A stretch of 64,000 nucleotides of DNA from Xenorhabdus mauleonii (GCF_900113945.1 NZ_FORG01000002.1:186001-250000), one strand, 5' to 3'; numbered from the stretch's first letter, positions 20,318 through 31,489 are shown. A program made the numbers and translations. The notes: generated by a model not told the origin, from the letters alone.

Positions 20318-21529
20318 TTATGAATACTTACGCATCACCAGGGAAGCATTTGTACCACCAAACCCGAAGCTATTGGACATTACCGTTTTTAGTTCTTGTT
20401 CAGTAGGTTTGGTGACAATATTCATGCCCAACGCTTTTTCATCCAAGTCGTTAATATTGATACTTGGTGCAATAAAACCATGTTCCAGCATAAGCAAACT
20501 ATAAATTGCTTCATGAGCGCCAGCAGCCCCCAATGAGTGCCCTGTCATCGCTTTTGTGGCAGAAATGGCGGGGGTATCGTCGCCGAAAACTTCTCTGATG
20601 GCTTCCAGCTCTTTCAAATCACCAATCGGTGTGGAAGTGCCATGGGTATTGATGTAATCTACGCCGCCTTCAACACTGTCCAGTGCCATTTTCATACAGC
20701 GCACAGCACCTTCTCCAGAAGGAGCGACCATATCCGCGCCATCTGAGTTTGCACCGTAGCCAACGATTTCAGCATAAATATGTGCGCCACGAGCCAGTGC
20801 GTGTTCTAATTCTTCAACAACAACAATTCCGCCGCCGCCTGCAATGACGAATCCATCTCGGTTTTGGTCATAAGTACGGGATGCACGCTCTGGCGTTTCA
20901 TTATATTTAGTGGAAAGTGCTCCCATTGCATCAAATTCACAAGCCATTTCCCAACTTAATTCTTCACCACCGCCAGCAAAAATGACATCTTGTTTGCCAA
21001 GTTGGATTAATTCAACAGCATGGCCAATACAATGGGCAGACGTTGAACAAGCTGAGCTTATGGAGTAGTTAACGCCCTTGATTTTAAAAGGCGTTGCCAA
21101 GCAGGCAGAAACACCGGAAGCCATTGCGCGTGTAACCATATAAGGCCCAACACCACGCAATCCGCGGGCACGCATGCCATCAGAGCCGGCAACTTGGTTA
21201 TATGGCGAACCGCCACCTGAACCGACAACCAACCCGGTTCTGAGGTTAGAAACTTGATCTTCGGACAAACCTGAATCTTTAATGGCTTCGTCCATTGCCA
21301 GATAAGCATAAACAGATGCGTCACTCATGAAACGCTGGATTTTACGATCGATTAAACCTGTTGTATCCAACTTCACATTGCCCCAAACATGGCTGCGCAT
21401 TCCTATTTCTTTAAATTTTTCTGAGAAAGTTATCCCGGAACGGCCCTCTTTCAGAGATTCCAGCACCTCTTTCTGGTTATTACCAATACTAGAAACAATA
21501 CCCAGACCAGTGATCACTGCACGTTTCAT
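20318..21529 (-). CDS. fabB: 3-oxoacyl-ACP synthase I (FabB)
   Basis: A 403-residue condensing enzyme required for fatty acid elongation and for the unsaturated branch. The catalytic triad is visible: Cys in [12 protein letters not shown] at about residue 163, His in [12 protein letters not shown] at about 298, and His in [12 protein letters not shown] at about 333. The C-terminal [12 protein letters not shown] glycine loop is intact. Length and start match E. coli (406 residues). It is divergent from mnmC, with FabR and FadR sites upstream. Confidence 0.97.
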   Translation of the reverse strand: MKRAVITGLGIVSSIGNNQKEVLESLKEGRSGITFSEKFKEIGMRSHVWGNVKLDTTGLIDRKIQRFMSDASVYAYLAMDEAIKDSGLSEDQVSNLRTGLVVGSGGGSPYNQVAGSDGMRARGLRGVGPYMVTRAMASGVSACLATPFKIKGVNYSISSACSTSAHCIGHAVELIQLGKQDVIFAGGGEELSWEMACEFDAMGALSTKYNETPERASRTYDQNRDGFVIAGGGGIVVVEELEHALARGAHIYAEIVGYGANSDGADMVAPSGEGAVRCMKMALDSVEGGVDYINTHGTSTPIGDLKELEAIREVFGDDTPAISATKAMTGHSLGAAGAHEAIYSLLMLEHGFIAPSININDLDEKALGMNIVTKPTEQELKTVMSNSFGFGGTNASLVMRKYS

Positions 21530-21579
21530 TACTTACCTCATCAATATGTTTACCTGCGGGATTTCTTCTCTCGCACTTT

Positions 21580-21597
21580 AGCGTACACTTGTACGCC
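21580..21597. promoter_or_regulatory. FabR operator upstream of fabB
   Basis: AGCGTACACTTGTACGCC is a near-perfect palindrome of the FabR type (AGCGTACA...TGTACGCT), 51-68 bases before the fabB start. FabR represses fabA and fabB in response to unsaturated acyl chains. Confidence 0.8.
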
Positions 21598-21598
21598 G

Positions 21599-21615
21599 AA
21601 CAAGTCCGATCAGGT
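21599..21615 (-). promoter_or_regulatory. FadR activator site upstream of fabB
   Basis: Read on the minus strand, ACCTGATCGGACTTGTT matches the FadR consensus AACTGGTCNGACCTGTT at 13 of 16 defined positions. It lies immediately upstream of the FabR site, the arrangement known for E. coli fabB, where FadR activates. Confidence 0.72.
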
Positions 21616-21733
21616 TAAAAATTCACAGAAAAATTGATCTAGACTCTGTTGTGAACTTCTGCTGCGGGTGGTGCAACTCAATGAAGACCGTTAAAATCAC
21701 TAAATTATCTTCGCTAACAACACAGGCATTATT

Positions 21734-23782
21734 GTGAAACACAGTGCTATCAACAGCGCAACCCTAAGCTGGAATGAACAAGGTACTCCTATTTCAACAC
21801 AGTTTGATGATGTTTATTTTTCAAATCAAGATGGTTTGGAAGAAACCCTATATGTATTTTTAAAAGGCAACAATTTTCCTCAACGCTTTAATACTCATAA
21901 CCGAGCAAACTGTGTTATTGCAGAAACGGGATTTGGTACCGGGTTGAATTTCCTGACGCTTTGGCGAGCTTTTTCCCTTTTCAGACAACAACATCCTGAA
22001 GCGCCTTTAAAGCGACTTCATTACATCAGTTTTGAAAAATATCCATTAAAACCAACAGATCTGAAAATTGCGCATCAACGCTGGCCGGAGCTTCAGGCGT
22101 TTTCTGAACAATTATATCAGCAATGGCCTTTACCGCTTGCGGGTTGCCATAGATTAATTCTCGATAATGGTGCCATCACTCTGGATCTTTGGTTTGGAGA
22201 TGTAAATGAGCTATTACCAGAAATAACTTCAAACCTGACCGGAAAAATTGATGCTTGGTTTTTAGATGGTTTCGCACCGTCGAAAAATCCACAAATGTGG
22301 AGCGAACAACTGTTCGCTGCAATGGCAAAATTTTGTCGTCCAGAAGGCACTTTTGCAACTTTTACATCTGCCGGAATGGTTCGACGGGGATTACAGGAAG
22401 CGGGCTTTACGGTCACGAAGGTGAAAGGATTCGGACGCAAAAGAGAGATGCTGACGGGGGCTTTATCACCATGTACCGGCTCCCCTTCCTTAGCTCACTC
22501 TCCTTGGTTTGCTCGTCAATCGGCCACCCAAACCGATGATATCGCCATTATCGGTGGTGGTATTGCCAGCGCACTAACCGCACTTGCTCTATTGCGACGT
22601 GGTGCAAAAGTCACGTTATATTGCCAAGATGAACAACCAGCCCAGAATGCATCAGGTAATCAACAAGGTGCCCTCTACCCCTTACTGAATGGGCTGGACG
22701 ACCCATTAGAACGTTTTTTCACATCCGCATTTACTTTTGCTCGTCGTCAGTATGATCAATTAATTCATGAAAATGTATTGTTTGATCATCAATGGTGTGG
22801 CGTTAGTCAATTGGCTTATGATGAAAAAAGCGAACATAAAATTGCCAAGATGCTGCAAACTTTGTGGCCGGAAGAAATTGCACTTGGTATGGATCGCCAA
22901 CAATTAAGCCATGTAAGTGGATTGGATGTTAATTATCACGGCATACACTATCCACAAGGTGGATGGTTATATCCCGCACAATTGACTCAAGCTGTAATCC
23001 AACTTGCAACACAACGTGGAATGCAAATGTATTTCAACCACAAAGTTACTCGGTTAACTCAGCATGAAAATGGTTGGCAATTAGATATTGAGCATCAAGA
23101 AAAACCGTATTTCAAAAATCACCGGGTTGTTATTATTGCCAACGGCCATTGCATGGCCCAATTCGAGCAAACCGAAAAACTGCCCGTCACTGCTGTACGG
23201 GGGCAAGTCAGCCATATTCCAACCACAGACACTCTCAGCAAATTGAAAAGCGTGCTGTGCTACGATGGATACATGACGCCTGTGAATCCACATAATAAAT
23301 ATCACTGCATCGGAGCCAGCTACCAACGCAATCAACTGAATACGCAATACTCTCCTATCGAGCAGCAGGAAAACCGAGATCGTTTACTAAAATGCTTTCC
23401 TGATGTTGATTGGGTACAACAAGTGGATATTTCTGAGGAAAAATCTCGCCAAGGTATACGTTGCGTTATTCGGGATCATATGCCAATGATTGGAAATGTT
23501 CCTGTTTTCAGCGAAATTATGGATAAATACGCAGATCTATCCCAGCATATCAATACTGGCAATCATGTTGCAGAATCCCCTCGTTACCCCAACTTGTTCG
23601 TTATCGGGGCATTAGGCTCCCGTGGTTTATGTTCTGCGCCTTTAAGTGCTGAATTGTTGGCCAGCCAGATCTTTGGTGAAGCTTTGCCGCTTGATGATGA
23701 AACTCTGGCAGCTTTGCACCCAAACCGATTCTGGGTTAGGAAACTCTTACGCGGTAAAGCTGTTAAAGCAGAAAAACCTTAA
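21734..23782 (+). CDS. mnmC: Bifunctional tRNA modification enzyme MnmC
   Basis: A 682-residue fusion that completes mnm5s2U at the wobble base of certain tRNAs. The N-terminal methyltransferase domain (MnmC2, about residues 1-250) has the SAM motif [12 protein letters not shown] and [15 protein letters not shown]. The C-terminal FAD oxidase domain (MnmC1) starts with the dinucleotide fold [21 protein letters not shown] at about residue 272 and ends with [22 protein letters not shown] is the start at 21734, giving the conserved MKHSAI. Divergent from fabB, as in E. coli. Confidence 0.96.
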   Translation: MKHSAINSATLSWNEQGTPISTQFDDVYFSNQDGLEETLYVFLKGNNFPQRFNTHNRANCVIAETGFGTGLNFLTLWRAFSLFRQQHPEAPLKRLHYISFEKYPLKPTDLKIAHQRWPELQAFSEQLYQQWPLPLAGCHRLILDNGAITLDLWFGDVNELLPEITSNLTGKIDAWFLDGFAPSKNPQMWSEQLFAAMAKFCRPEGTFATFTSAGMVRRGLQEAGFTVTKVKGFGRKREMLTGALSPCTGSPSLAHSPWFARQSATQTDDIAIIGGGIASALTALALLRRGAKVTLYCQDEQPAQNASGNQQGALYPLLNGLDDPLERFFTSAFTFARRQYDQLIHENVLFDHQWCGVSQLAYDEKSEHKIAKMLQTLWPEEIALGMDRQQLSHVSGLDVNYHGIHYPQGGWLYPAQLTQAVIQLATQRGMQMYFNHKVTRLTQHENGWQLDIEHQEKPYFKNHRVVIIANGHCMAQFEQTEKLPVTAVRGQVSHIPTTDTLSKLKSVLCYDGYMTPVNPHNKYHCIGASYQRNQLNTQYSPIEQQENRDRLLKCFPDVDWVQQVDISEEKSRQGIRCVIRDHMPMIGNVPVFSEIMDKYADLSQHINTGNHVAESPRYPNLFVIGALGSRGLCSAPLSAELLASQIFGEALPLDDETLAALHPNRFWVRKLLRGKAVKAEKP

Positions 23783-23849
23783 CACAAGGTATTGTTTTAC
23801 CACCTCTGAGTTCTAGGTAGAACTAACAATAACTTGCTATTTATGAAAA

Positions 23850-23879
23850 GCATCAGGCAATTAATACCACGCCTGATGC
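23850..23879 (-). terminator. Terminator downstream of the acetyltransferase gene
   Basis: A 9-bp stem (GCATCAGGC / GCCTGATGC) with a 12-base loop. On the minus strand it is followed by TTTTC. It lies between the convergent mnmC and acetyltransferase genes and may serve both. Confidence 0.6.
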
Positions 23880-23911
23880 ATATTCCAGTTATTTCATTAT
23901 CAAAAACCAAA

Positions 23912-24442
23912 CTATCCTTCCTCATGCACATTGAACGGAAATTTCATTGCGCAACGTTGTTCCTGAGTGAAACCGTAATCAATTTCATTTTGTAATATTT
24001 GTTGTAAGGCTTCCGTGATCTGTTGAGGTTCTAGAATATTAAACCCTAGTCGTTGATAATAAGGAGCATTCCAATCAACATTGCGAAAAGTCGTCAATGT
24101 AACCGCAGCAAGATGGCGTTGCTTCGCAACTTGGATGCCCTTCTCAATTAATGCTTTTCCAATTCCCTTTTTCTGCCAGCTTTGATGTACAGAAAGCTCC
24201 ATAATGTGCAGCCCATCATCCAGCGATGATGCCAAAATAAAACCAACAGGCTGAGAACTCTCATTAAGCGCAACCCAACTATTACCTTGTGAAATATAAT
24301 CCAGATGTTGTTGTACGGTTTGAACATGCCCATCAGCGATCCAAGCTAATTCAGGTATCAGACGAAACAACTGTGCAGCGGAATATTCTATTATCGGTAG
24401 TTGGCTTACATCTGCTTTTTTTGTTAAACGAATAGAGATCAT
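23912..24442 (-). CDS. GNAT-family N-acetyltransferase
   Basis: A 176-residue GNAT protein. The acetyl-CoA loop (motif A) reads QKKGIGKALIEKGI at about residues 102-115. The beta-strand before it (HIMELSVHQSWQ) and the C-terminal NAPYYQRLGF motif are typical. The acceptor is unknown. I place the start at 24442 (MISIRLTK); the frame continues 24 codons upstream into the stop region of the coiled-coil gene, which is unlikely to be translated. Not part of the E. coli synteny at this spot. Confidence 0.85.
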   Translation of the reverse strand: MISIRLTKKADVSQLPIIEYSAAQLFRLIPELAWIADGHVQTVQQHLDYISQGNSWVALNESSQPVGFILASSLDDGLHIMELSVHQSWQKKGIGKALIEKGIQVAKQRHLAAVTLTTFRNVDWNAPYYQRLGFNILEPQQITEALQQILQNEIDYGFTQEQRCAMKFPFNVHEEG

Positions 24443-24447
24443 AGTAT

Positions 24448-25227
24448 TCAAATCATGAGTTTCATGGCTGCAATGATAACACCAGAAAAACCAAACATCA
24501 TTGTTACCATCCATTTAGTTTGAGCTGTTATTTGATTAGATAAATTTTCATGTAACGATGAAATTCTTTTATGTATAGATGAAATTTCCTGACGCACTAA
24601 TACCATTTCATTTTGTTTCACCATTTCACTATGTATTGATGATATTTCATTACGTATTGATGATATATCATTACGCATTGACCCCATGTCATCATGGATT
24701 AACACGATATCACTTTTCAATGCCATCTCGTTACGTATCGACGATATATCATTACGCATTGACCCCATGTCATCATGGATTAATACGATATCATTCTTCA
24801 GTGCCATCTCGTTACGTATCGACGATATATCATTACGCATTGACCCCATGTCATCATGGATTAATACGATATCATTCTTCAGTGCCATCTCGTTACGCAT
24901 GGATGACATTTCATTACGCATTGACCCCGTATCATCACGTAATGCCATATCTCCACGAATGGAGGAAATTTCTTTATGAACCTGAGTATTAATCGTTTCA
25001 ATATCTGATTTTGTTGCATAGTTCGATTTTATGACAGCAACATCTACTTTTATTTGTGTGACATCTGACTCCAAGTTTTCAATTCTTTTTTCTAGTGTCG
25101 TAATCATCTCTTTTTTTCCATCTCTTATTAAGTAATTGGAATTAGTAGTAGCAGGCAACAAAAGCACTTGTTCACTGACTGCATAATATCCATATTCACC
25201 TTGGGCAGAATTGCTTTCCTGCTTCAT
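24448..25227 (-). CDS. Coiled-coil protein with internal tandem repeats and C-terminal membrane anchor
   Basis: I do not recognise a specific family. The 259-residue protein has a variable N-terminus (1-40), then a long predicted coiled coil from about residue 40. From about 110 to 200 it is made of 27-residue repeats built around [15 protein letters not shown] and [11 protein letters not shown]. One hydrophobic C-terminal helix ([21 protein letters not shown]) ends the chain. The layout resembles small phage-type XhlA and Borrelia Bdr-like proteins: helical stalk plus membrane tail. AGGAG sits 8 bases before the ATG at 25227. The acetyltransferase gene starts 5 bases after its stop, suggesting one transcript. 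Confidence 0.7.
   Translation of the reverse strand: MKQESNSAQGEYGYYAVSEQVLLLPATTNSNYLIRDGKKEMITTLEKRIENLESDVTQIKVDVAVIKSNYATKSDIETINTQVHKEISSIRGDMALRDDTGSMRNEMSSMRNEMALKNDIVLIHDDMGSMRNDISSIRNEMALKNDIVLIHDDMGSMRNDISSIRNEMALKSDIVLIHDDMGSMRNDISSIRNEISSIHSEMVKQNEMVLVRQEISSIHKRISSLHENLSNQITAQTKWMVTMMFGFSGVIIAAMKLMI
24669..24940. repeat. 81-bp tandem repeat array inside the coiled-coil gene
   Basis: The marker CATTACGCATTGACCCC recurs at 24669, 24750, 24831 and 24912, an exact 81-base period (27 codons). The first three units are nearly identical and the fourth is diverged. Copy number is likely to vary between strains by slippage, without frameshifting. Confidence 0.9.
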
Positions 25228-25915
25228 CTCATCTTCTCCTGAAGGATCCCATTCCAATTTTAACTTCGCTAAGAATAACTAATCTTTCCCTTTAATATAT
25301 TTGTATTGGCTCTATGATCTCTATATCCACCGCCTTTCACGTTGTACTTCTGCTGGCTGCGATGCCACTTAAAATCCATTATGCATAGCCTCCTACTGCA
25401 TAATCTGAGCTTATTACTTACTCAAGTAAATACAATTTTTAATTGCACTCTATTTATTTGTCTCAACTTATCATTAAAGGTTATTTAAATCATCAGCCAT
25501 TCCACTAATACTGTCATTAAAAGAAAAAACATATTTATTTTAAACCGATAAATTAACATTTCATATATTACATTAACATCTTATAGAAAAAAATCCCAAA
25601 AAATAAAAACAAGTGGCATTTAATTCTTTAATGTTTAGCCCAATAAAACCAAATGAACTAATGCTAAAATTATTTGACATATAATTTGAATCGAAATTAT
25701 TGAACTTAATCATATGTTATATAGGTTTAATTACCATGTAACTTTACTGCATTTTTACTATAAAAAGATCAATAAACATCGAGCTCTTGTGAGTTATTCT
25801 AATTTTTGAGAACCATTACGAACTTTTTTGTAATCATGAGTAAGCAATTGCGTAAAATAAAAAATAAAGGGCTATATAAATAGCCCTAAAAAAATATTGT
25901 ATCTACCACAGTCAA
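25228..25915. other. Long AT-rich intergenic region
   Basis: No gene is seen in nearly 700 bases. It probably contains the promoter of the coiled-coil gene near its left end, and a short GC-richer patch at 25325-25395. Near its right end is the yfcL operon terminator (25868-25887). Confidence 0.5.
25868..25887 (-). terminator. Terminator of the yfcA-epmC-yfcL operon
   Basis: An 8-bp stem (AGGGCTAT / ATAGCCCT) with an ATAA loop. On the minus strand it is followed by TTATTTTTTATTTT, a good U tract, about 30 bases after the yfcL stop. Confidence 0.8.
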
Positions 25916-26191
25916 TCAGGCTGTTGCGTTACCCAACAATTTTTGCCATGTTGCCAAAACCAGCACTTGATCTGGTGGAGTTAACTCACCTGCCTTGATT
26001 GCTTTATTAACACTTTCTTCTACACGCTGATGGAGCTGTTGGGCTGTCGTTGCGCCTTCCTGCTCTAATTCAGCAACCGCAAGTGTCAAATGCCCGCGTA
26101 GGTATCCACCAGCAAATAATTCATCATCACTGGCATGTTCAACCATATCATCAATTTGTGCCAGAATGCGTGTTTCAAACTCTGCGAGCAT
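25916..26191 (-). CDS. yfcL: YfcL family protein
   Basis: A 91-residue acidic helical protein matching YfcL. It has no known activity. It follows epmC by about 20 bases, the conserved enterobacterial arrangement yfcA-epmC-yfcL, and is last before the terminator. Confidence 0.88.
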   Translation of the reverse strand: MLAEFETRILAQIDDMVEHASDDELFAGGYLRGHLTLAVAELEQEGATTAQQLHQRVEESVNKAIKAGELTPPDQVLVLATWQKLLGNATA

Positions 26192-26212
26192 TGTGTTTCC
26201 TCAAAATCAATT

Positions 26213-26764
26213 TCAATTAGCAAACGTATCTTCCGGATAAGGAAAATGTTCTGCTTTTAATGGAGGCGTATTGTAAAACGATTGCAGAGCTTGAATAAAG
26301 CGCGCTGCACGTGTGGGTATTCCATTTTCAAGGTATTGCATGATTTGTGCATGGACTTTTCGATGAAAAGTAATGCGATCCGGTTCAAAATTTCCTTCCA
26401 GATTGTCACAACTGACATTAAACGGAAAGCCTGCCGCTACACAAAACAACCATTCCAATGATTGTGGTTTAATTTCTACTTTTTCAAACTCTGCCTGTGT
26501 TTGAGCATCACGCCCATCAGGACAGTACCAGTAACCGAAATCAACCAATTTGCGGCGCTCTGTACCCGCAATGCACCAATGCGAGATTTCATGTAATCCA
26601 CTTGCATAAAAGCCGTGGGCAAATACAATTCTGTTGTAGCCCACGTCACTATCTGCCGGCAGATAAATCGGCTCATCATCACCTTTTATTAAACGGGTAT
26701 TACAATCATCGCTAAAGCAATTATCAAAAATTTCAATCAGTTGTTGATAATGATGTGCAATCAT
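26213..26764 (-). CDS. epmC: Elongation factor P hydroxylase EpmC
   Basis: A 183-residue protein matching YfcM/EpmC, which hydroxylates the modified lysine of EF-P after EpmA and EpmB act. The likely metal-binding segment is FYASGLHEISHWCIAG at about residues 50-65 (HEISH). EKVEIKPQSLEWLF and AGFPFNVSCDN are family signatures. Lies between yfcA and yfcL as in E. coli. Confidence 0.93.
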   Translation of the reverse strand: MIAHHYQQLIEIFDNCFSDDCNTRLIKGDDEPIYLPADSDVGYNRIVFAHGFYASGLHEISHWCIAGTERRKLVDFGYWYCPDGRDAQTQAEFEKVEIKPQSLEWLFCVAAGFPFNVSCDNLEGNFEPDRITFHRKVHAQIMQYLENGIPTRAARFIQALQSFYNTPPLKAEHFPYPEDTFAN

Positions 26765-26786
26765 GTGTTAGTGCAAAATCCTAAAA

Positions 26787-27587
26787 TTAAAAATAAAATG
26801 CCAGCCAAGAACGGATAGTATCTCCGTGCTGGTCATAGAGAAGTTTGATGCTCATCAAAAAAGAAATTGTTACCAACATCGGGCGGATAAGTTTTTGCCC
26901 TTTACTCAGTACCAAACTGGCCCCAAACCGCGCACCAATCATTTGCCCTATCAGCATCATAATTCCTACTAACCATAGGACTTGCCCGCTAAGAATAAAG
27001 AACGTCAAAGCGCCGGTGTTGGATGCGAAGTTTAATACCTTGGCATGGGCTGTCCCTTTTGCCAAATTGTAACCACAAAGTATGACATAAGACAGCGCGA
27101 AAAATGATCCCGCCCCCGGGCCGAATACCCCATCATAGAAACCAATTCCGCATCCAGCAAAGCAACCAAATGCGATTGGTCCAATCCGATGTAGCCGATC
27201 TTCGACTCCAATCCCGGGCATCAGCAGAAAATAAAGACCGATGATCATCACTAATATCGGCAATAAGTAACGCAGAAAGTCCGGTGATACAAATTGGACC
27301 AGCAAAGCCCCCGACATGGCACCGATAAATGTCATCACAATCGCAAAACGCTGGGATCGCCAATCCACGATCCCACGGCGAATAAAGTAAAGACTGGCTG
27401 AGAGCGAGCTACCGACCGATTGTAGTTTATTAGTCGCCAATGTCTGGACAGGAGGAATACCTACCGATAACAAGGCCGGAATGGTCAATAACCCTCCCCC
27501 ACCTGCAATCGAATCAATAAATCCTGCAATCACCGCTACCAAAAAGAGAATACAGTAAATTTCCAAACCCAATGACGTCCATTCCAT
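26787..27587 (-). CDS. yfcA: TSUP-family membrane transporter YfcA
   Basis: A 266-residue integral membrane protein with eight or so helices, of the TauE/SafE (TSUP) sulfite/organosulfonate exporter family. The two family glycine-rich loops are visible: VAGFIDSIAGGGGLLTIPALL near residue 20 and GIGFYDGVFGPGAGSFFALSY near residue 155. The substrate is unknown. In E. coli mepA lies between aroC and yfcA; here aroC is next. Confidence 0.92.
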   Translation of the reverse strand: MEWTSLGLEIYCILFLVAVIAGFIDSIAGGGGLLTIPALLSVGIPPVQTLATNKLQSVGSSLSASLYFIRRGIVDWRSQRFAIVMTFIGAMSGALLVQFVSPDFLRYLLPILVMIIGLYFLLMPGIGVEDRLHRIGPIAFGCFAGCGIGFYDGVFGPGAGSFFALSYVILCGYNLAKGTAHAKVLNFASNTGALTFFILSGQVLWLVGIMMLIGQMIGARFGASLVLSKGQKLIRPMLVTISFLMSIKLLYDQHGDTIRSWLAFYF

Positions 27588-27724
27588 TATTCATTACACC
27601 AATGGTTTGTTATAGGAAAAATGATTTATTCAACACTATGTTATTTCTCAAGACCATATTATCTCTCAGGACCCTGCTGCTTTTCAGCATTAAGCAGAGA
27701 TTCGGTCAAGTATCCAAACCTGAT

Positions 27725-28810
27725 TTACCATTGTGGAAGTGGTGGCGCCACATCAGCACATTGCGCTCTCTGACGAAGTAAATGATCCATCAACACAATC
27801 GCCATCATTGCTTCTGCGATAGGTACAGCACGAATGCCAACACATGGATCGTGTCGACCCCGGGTCACCATATCCACTTCTTCCCCTTCGCGGTTGATGG
27901 TTTTGCCGGAAACCATAATGCTGGATGTCGGTTTCAAGGCAATATGTGCCACAATCGGCTGGCTACTGCTGATCCCACCTAAAATACCGCCAGCATGGTT
28001 ACTGGTGAATCCCTGTGCTGTGATTTCATCCCGGTTTTCGCTGCCACGTAAATTGACTACGCCAAAACCCTCTCCGATCTCAACTCCTTTCACCGCATTG
28101 ATGCTCATCAAGGCGTGGGCAATATCTGCATCTAGACGGTCAAAAACTGGCTCACCCAATCCTGCTGGTACATTTTCCGCAACGACAGTCACTTTCGCGC
28201 CAATGGAGTCGCCCTCTTTTTTCAGTGAACGCAACAATTCATCCAGTTTGGTCAGCTTGCTCGCATCTGGGCAAAAAAATGGATTTTGTTCAACAAGATC
28301 CCAATCTTTCAATTCGCAATGGATATTTCCCATCTGGGTCAGACACGCGCGGATCAGAATGCCATGTTTTTCAAACAAATATTTTTTGGCAATTGCTCCC
28401 GCAGCGACACGCATGGCTGTTTCACGGGCAGATGAACGTCCACCACCACGATAATCACGCAATCCATATTTCTGTTCATAGGTATAATCGGCATGGCCTG
28501 GGCGGAAAACATCTTTGATTGCACTGTAATCTTGTGAACGCTGATCGGTGTTTTCAATCATCAGGCCAATGCTGGTTCCCGTTGTCATACCTTCAAAAAC
28601 ACCAGAAAGAATGCGAACCTGATCAGGTTCACGGCGCTGTGTCGTATAGCGGGAGGTTCCCGGACGACGCCTGTCTAAGTCGATTTGTAAATCAGCTTCT
28701 GTAATCGCAATGCCCGGTGGAACACCATCGACAATGCATCCCAATGCAACTCCGTGAGATTCACCAAATGTGGTGACACGAAAAAACTGCCCAATACTAT
28801 TCCCAGCCAT
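27725..28810 (-). CDS. aroC: Chorismate synthase AroC
   Basis: A 361-residue FMN-dependent lyase that converts EPSP to chorismate, the branch point for aromatic amino acids and folate. The three family signatures are present: [45 protein letters not shown] with its conserved His and Arg residues, and [19 protein letters not shown]. The start at 28810 (MAGNSIGQ) gives the exact E. coli length; the open frame continues 21 codons upstream without support. Follows prmB as in E. coli. Confidence 0.97.
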   Translation of the reverse strand: MAGNSIGQFFRVTTFGESHGVALGCIVDGVPPGIAITEADLQIDLDRRRPGTSRYTTQRREPDQVRILSGVFEGMTTGTSIGLMIENTDQRSQDYSAIKDVFRPGHADYTYEQKYGLRDYRGGGRSSARETAMRVAAGAIAKKYLFEKHGILIRACLTQMGNIHCELKDWDLVEQNPFFCPDASKLTKLDELLRSLKKEGDSIGAKVTVVAENVPAGLGEPVFDRLDADIAHALMSINAVKGVEIGEGFGVVNLRGSENRDEITAQGFTSNHAGGILGGISSSQPIVAHIALKPTSSIMVSGKTINREGEEVDMVTRGRHDPCVGIRAVPIAEAMMAIVLMDHLLRQRAQCADVAPPLPQW

Positions 28811-28961
28811 TCTTACCCTGCCATCATTATTTATGTGTTGAAAAATAAGATCGAATAACAATAACTCACCCAATGATTAAAGCCTATCTTATTTCAGCAA
28901 TTTTATTTGACTTTCGTGTCATAAAACTTCTGCTTTAACCATTGAGTGGTATGAAAAAATA

Positions 28962-29897
28962 TTAATCTTTGAACTGCTGGAAGTATTTATGATTTTCAAC
29001 AAGTTGCTGACGAGTCAATACAAAAACACCATCACCATAGTTATGATCGAATTCTATCCATTTGAATGGGACTTCAGGATATTGCTCAATCAGATGCACC
29101 ATACTGTTACCGACTTCACATACCAAGATTCCATTTTCCGTCAGGAAATCAGGGGCGGTTGCAATAATACGGCGCGCCAACGCTAATCCATCAACGCCTG
29201 CTGCCATAGCTAGCTCTGGTTCATGGTGATATTCTGTAGGCAAGTCATTGATGTCTTCCTCATCCACATAAGGAGGGTTAGTCACAATGATGTCGTATTT
29301 CACCGGTGGCATATCACGGAATAGATCGGAACGAATCGGGATGACACGCTGGGAAACTTTATGATTTTCTATATTTATTTCTGTCACAGCCAAAGCATCT
29401 GGAGAAATATCAACAGCATCCACTTCAGCTTCTGGGAATGCATGGGCGCAGGCAATTGCAATACAGCCGCTTCCCGTACAAAGATCCAAAATTGTCGATG
29501 GCTGATGTGAGATCAACCCCTCAAATTTTTTGTCAATCAAATCGTTAACCAGTGAGCGCGGGATCAAAACTCGCTCATCGACATAAAATTCATGGCCGCA
29601 GAACCAAGCACGATTTATCAGGTAAGCAACAGGAACGCGATCATTAACACGACGCAAGACAAGTTCTACGACGCGCTGGCGCTCAGTTGGTGTCAGACGC
29701 GAAGCCATCATTGAATCTGGAATATCCAAGGGCAAATGCAATGTAGGAAGAACTAATTGCAAAGCTTCATCCCACGGGTGACATGTAGTATGCCCGCAAT
29801 AGATATTCGCTTCGTTAAAACGGCTGGTCGACCAACGCAACACATCCAGAATGGTATGCAGTTCAGCAACAGCTTCATCCGCTAAGATCTTATCCAA
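28962..29897 (-). CDS. prmB: Ribosomal protein uL3 glutamine methyltransferase PrmB
   Basis: A 311-residue SAM-dependent methyltransferase that modifies Gln150 of ribosomal protein L3. The SAM loop [15 protein letters not shown] is at about residues 130-144, and the catalytic NPPY motif is in [10 protein letters not shown] near 196-205. I choose the TTG at 29897 as start: it gives the conserved (M)DKI...DEAV, and GGAGG lies 6 bases before it. An open frame reaching 30011 adds 38 residues with no homology. A TTG start lowers expression and is easily missed. This gene marks the left edge of the hut/biosynthetic insertion. Confidence 0.93.
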   Translation of the reverse strand: MDKILADEAVAELHTILDVLRWSTSRFNEANIYCGHTTCHPWDEALQLVLPTLHLPLDIPDSMMASRLTPTERQRVVELVLRRVNDRVPVAYLINRAWFCGHEFYVDERVLIPRSLVNDLIDKKFEGLISHQPSTILDLCTGSGCIAIACAHAFPEAEVDAVDISPDALAVTEINIENHKVSQRVIPIRSDLFRDMPPVKYDIIVTNPPYVDEEDINDLPTEYHHEPELAMAAGVDGLALARRIIATAPDFLTENGILVCEVGNSMVHLIEQYPEVPFKWIEFDHNYGDGVFVLTRQQLVENHKYFQQFKD

Positions 29898-30089
29898 AAA
29901 ACACCTCCAAACAACAAAAAAGATATAACAACGCGTTAGTTTGCCATGATCCCGAACACAAATCAGCTTTCTTAGCACAAGAATTGTCTTAGGACGAAAT
30001 TGTATTAACAAAACATCGAATTAAGAAAGAAGTCGCCTTGGGAAAAATGAAACTATTGAAAATAAAATATACAGAGAGGAAGGTAAAAA

Positions 30090-30113
30090 CCACCCTATGT
30101 GGATATAGGGTGG
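30090..30113 (-). terminator. Terminator of the hutUHT transcript
   Basis: A 9-bp stem (CCACCCTAT / ATAGGGTGG) with a 6-base loop, followed on the minus strand by TTTTTACC. It lies just after the hutT stop codon. Confidence 0.82.
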
Positions 30114-30124
30114 CAGCGAAATGG

Positions 30125-31489
30125 CTAGCGATTGACTGTTTTTTTCACCCATAAATAATAGCTGATGGTCAGTAATGCTATCCATATTCCCCCTACATAC
30201 AATGCAGCCCGGGTCTTGGGGAAATATCCCAAGACAGCAATAACAAATGCCATAAATGCAATCGTCAGAAGGGGAGCAACAGGCCACAGTGGAACAGGGA
30301 ATTTAAGGTTTTTGGCTTCTTCTGCTGGCATTTTACGGCGCATCGTGTACTGTGCCAGAAGAATCATCAACCATACCCAAACGGTTGCAAATGTTGCTAC
30401 AGAAGCGATGATGAAGAAAATTTGTTCTGGCCATAAGTAATTCAAAACGACGCCAAGCAATAAGATCCCTGACATCACCATAACCGTAACCCACGGTACT
30501 CCATTTTTAGTGAGCTGAGAAAAAGCGGCGGGTGCCTGTTTTTCCTGTGCCATACCATACATCATTCGCCCTGCACCAAAAATATCACTATTGATCGCAG
30601 AAATTGCCGCGGTGATTACCACAATATTTAAAATATTCGCTGCTGAATCAATTCCCAAACTGGAGAATATCTGCACAAATGGGCTGCCATTTTGACCGAC
30701 TTGATTCCACGGATAGATACACATCAAAACGAATAGCGTCAGAACATAAAATAGCAAAATACGGAATGGAACTGCGTTAATTGCTTTGGGGATAGATTTT
30801 TCCGGGTTTTTGGCTTCACTGGCCGTAATACCAATGACTTCAATACCGCCAAATGCAAACATAACTACCGTAAACGAAGCAATTATCCCTGCAATGCCGT
30901 TCGGCATAAATCCGCCGTGTTCCCATAAGTTTGACAGCCCCGTGACACTTTCGGCTTCCTGACCAAAGCCTTTCATCATAAGGAAAAAACCGCCGACAAT
31001 CATGGCAATAATCGCAATAACCTTGATGATGGAAAGCCAGAACTCCATCTCACCAAAAACTTTGACATTACATAGATTGATCGCGCCAATGAAGAAGACA
31101 ATGCTGAGCACCCAAATCCATTGTTCAACATGGGGAAACCAAAGTTTCATATAAATGCCGAATGCGGTGACATCAGCAAGGCAAACGACCAGCATTTCAA
31201 AAACGTAAGTCCAGCCGGTCATAAAACCCGCCAGAGGCCCTAAGTAATGGGTTGCATAATAGGAGAACGATCCGGGTGCGGAACGATGAACAGCCATCTC
31301 CCCCAATGCGCGCATGACCATGAAAACCGCCGCGCCGCCAATCGCATAAGCCAGTAATACTGCCGGCCCTGCGGCCTGTATCGCGCTCGCTGAACCATAA
31401 AAAAGCCCCGTGCCAATTGCCGATCCCAGTGCCATAAACCGAATATGTCGAACACTTAAGCCTCGCTTAAGTTGTGAAGTGTCTTGCAT
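30125..31489 (-). CDS. hutT: Amino acid permease, probable histidine transporter HutT
   Basis: A 454-residue APC-superfamily permease with 12 membrane helices, close to ProY/HutT. The first helix carries [21 protein letters not shown] with the unwound GSAIGTG substrate loop. [27 protein letters not shown] is the family's sixth-helix motif. Its place directly after hutH, with only a small hairpin between, indicates histidine or urocanate as substrate; proline transport cannot be excluded from sequence alone. Confidence 0.85.
   Translation of the reverse strand: MQDTSQLKRGLSVRHIRFMALGSAIGTGLFYGSASAIQAAGPAVLLAYAIGGAAVFMVMRALGEMAVHRSAPGSFSYYATHYLGPLAGFMTGWTYVFEMLVVCLADVTAFGIYMKLWFPHVEQWIWVLSIVFFIGAINLCNVKVFGEMEFWLSIIKVIAIIAMIVGGFFLMMKGFGQEAESVTGLSNLWEHGGFMPNGIAGIIASFTVVMFAFGGIEVIGITASEAKNPEKSIPKAINAVPFRILLFYVLTLFVLMCIYPWNQVGQNGSPFVQIFSSLGIDSAANILNIVVITAAISAINSDIFGAGRMMYGMAQEKQAPAAFSQLTKNGVPWVTVMVMSGILLLGVVLNYLWPEQIFFIIASVATFATVWVWLMILLAQYTMRRKMPAEEAKNLKFPVPLWPVAPLLTIAFMAFVIAVLGYFPKTRAALYVGGIWIALLTISYYLWVKKTVNR

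Noticed and set aside
24669..24940. Regularly spaced repeats that could be mistaken for a CRISPR array
   Set aside because: The repeats are contiguous 81-bp units inside a coding frame, with no variable spacers and no cas genes nearby.
24579..24992. 137-codon plus-strand frame full of HYALTP repeats
   Set aside because: It is the mirror of the coiled-coil gene's tandem repeats; the minus-strand frame has a ribosome site, a coherent coiled coil and a membrane anchor.
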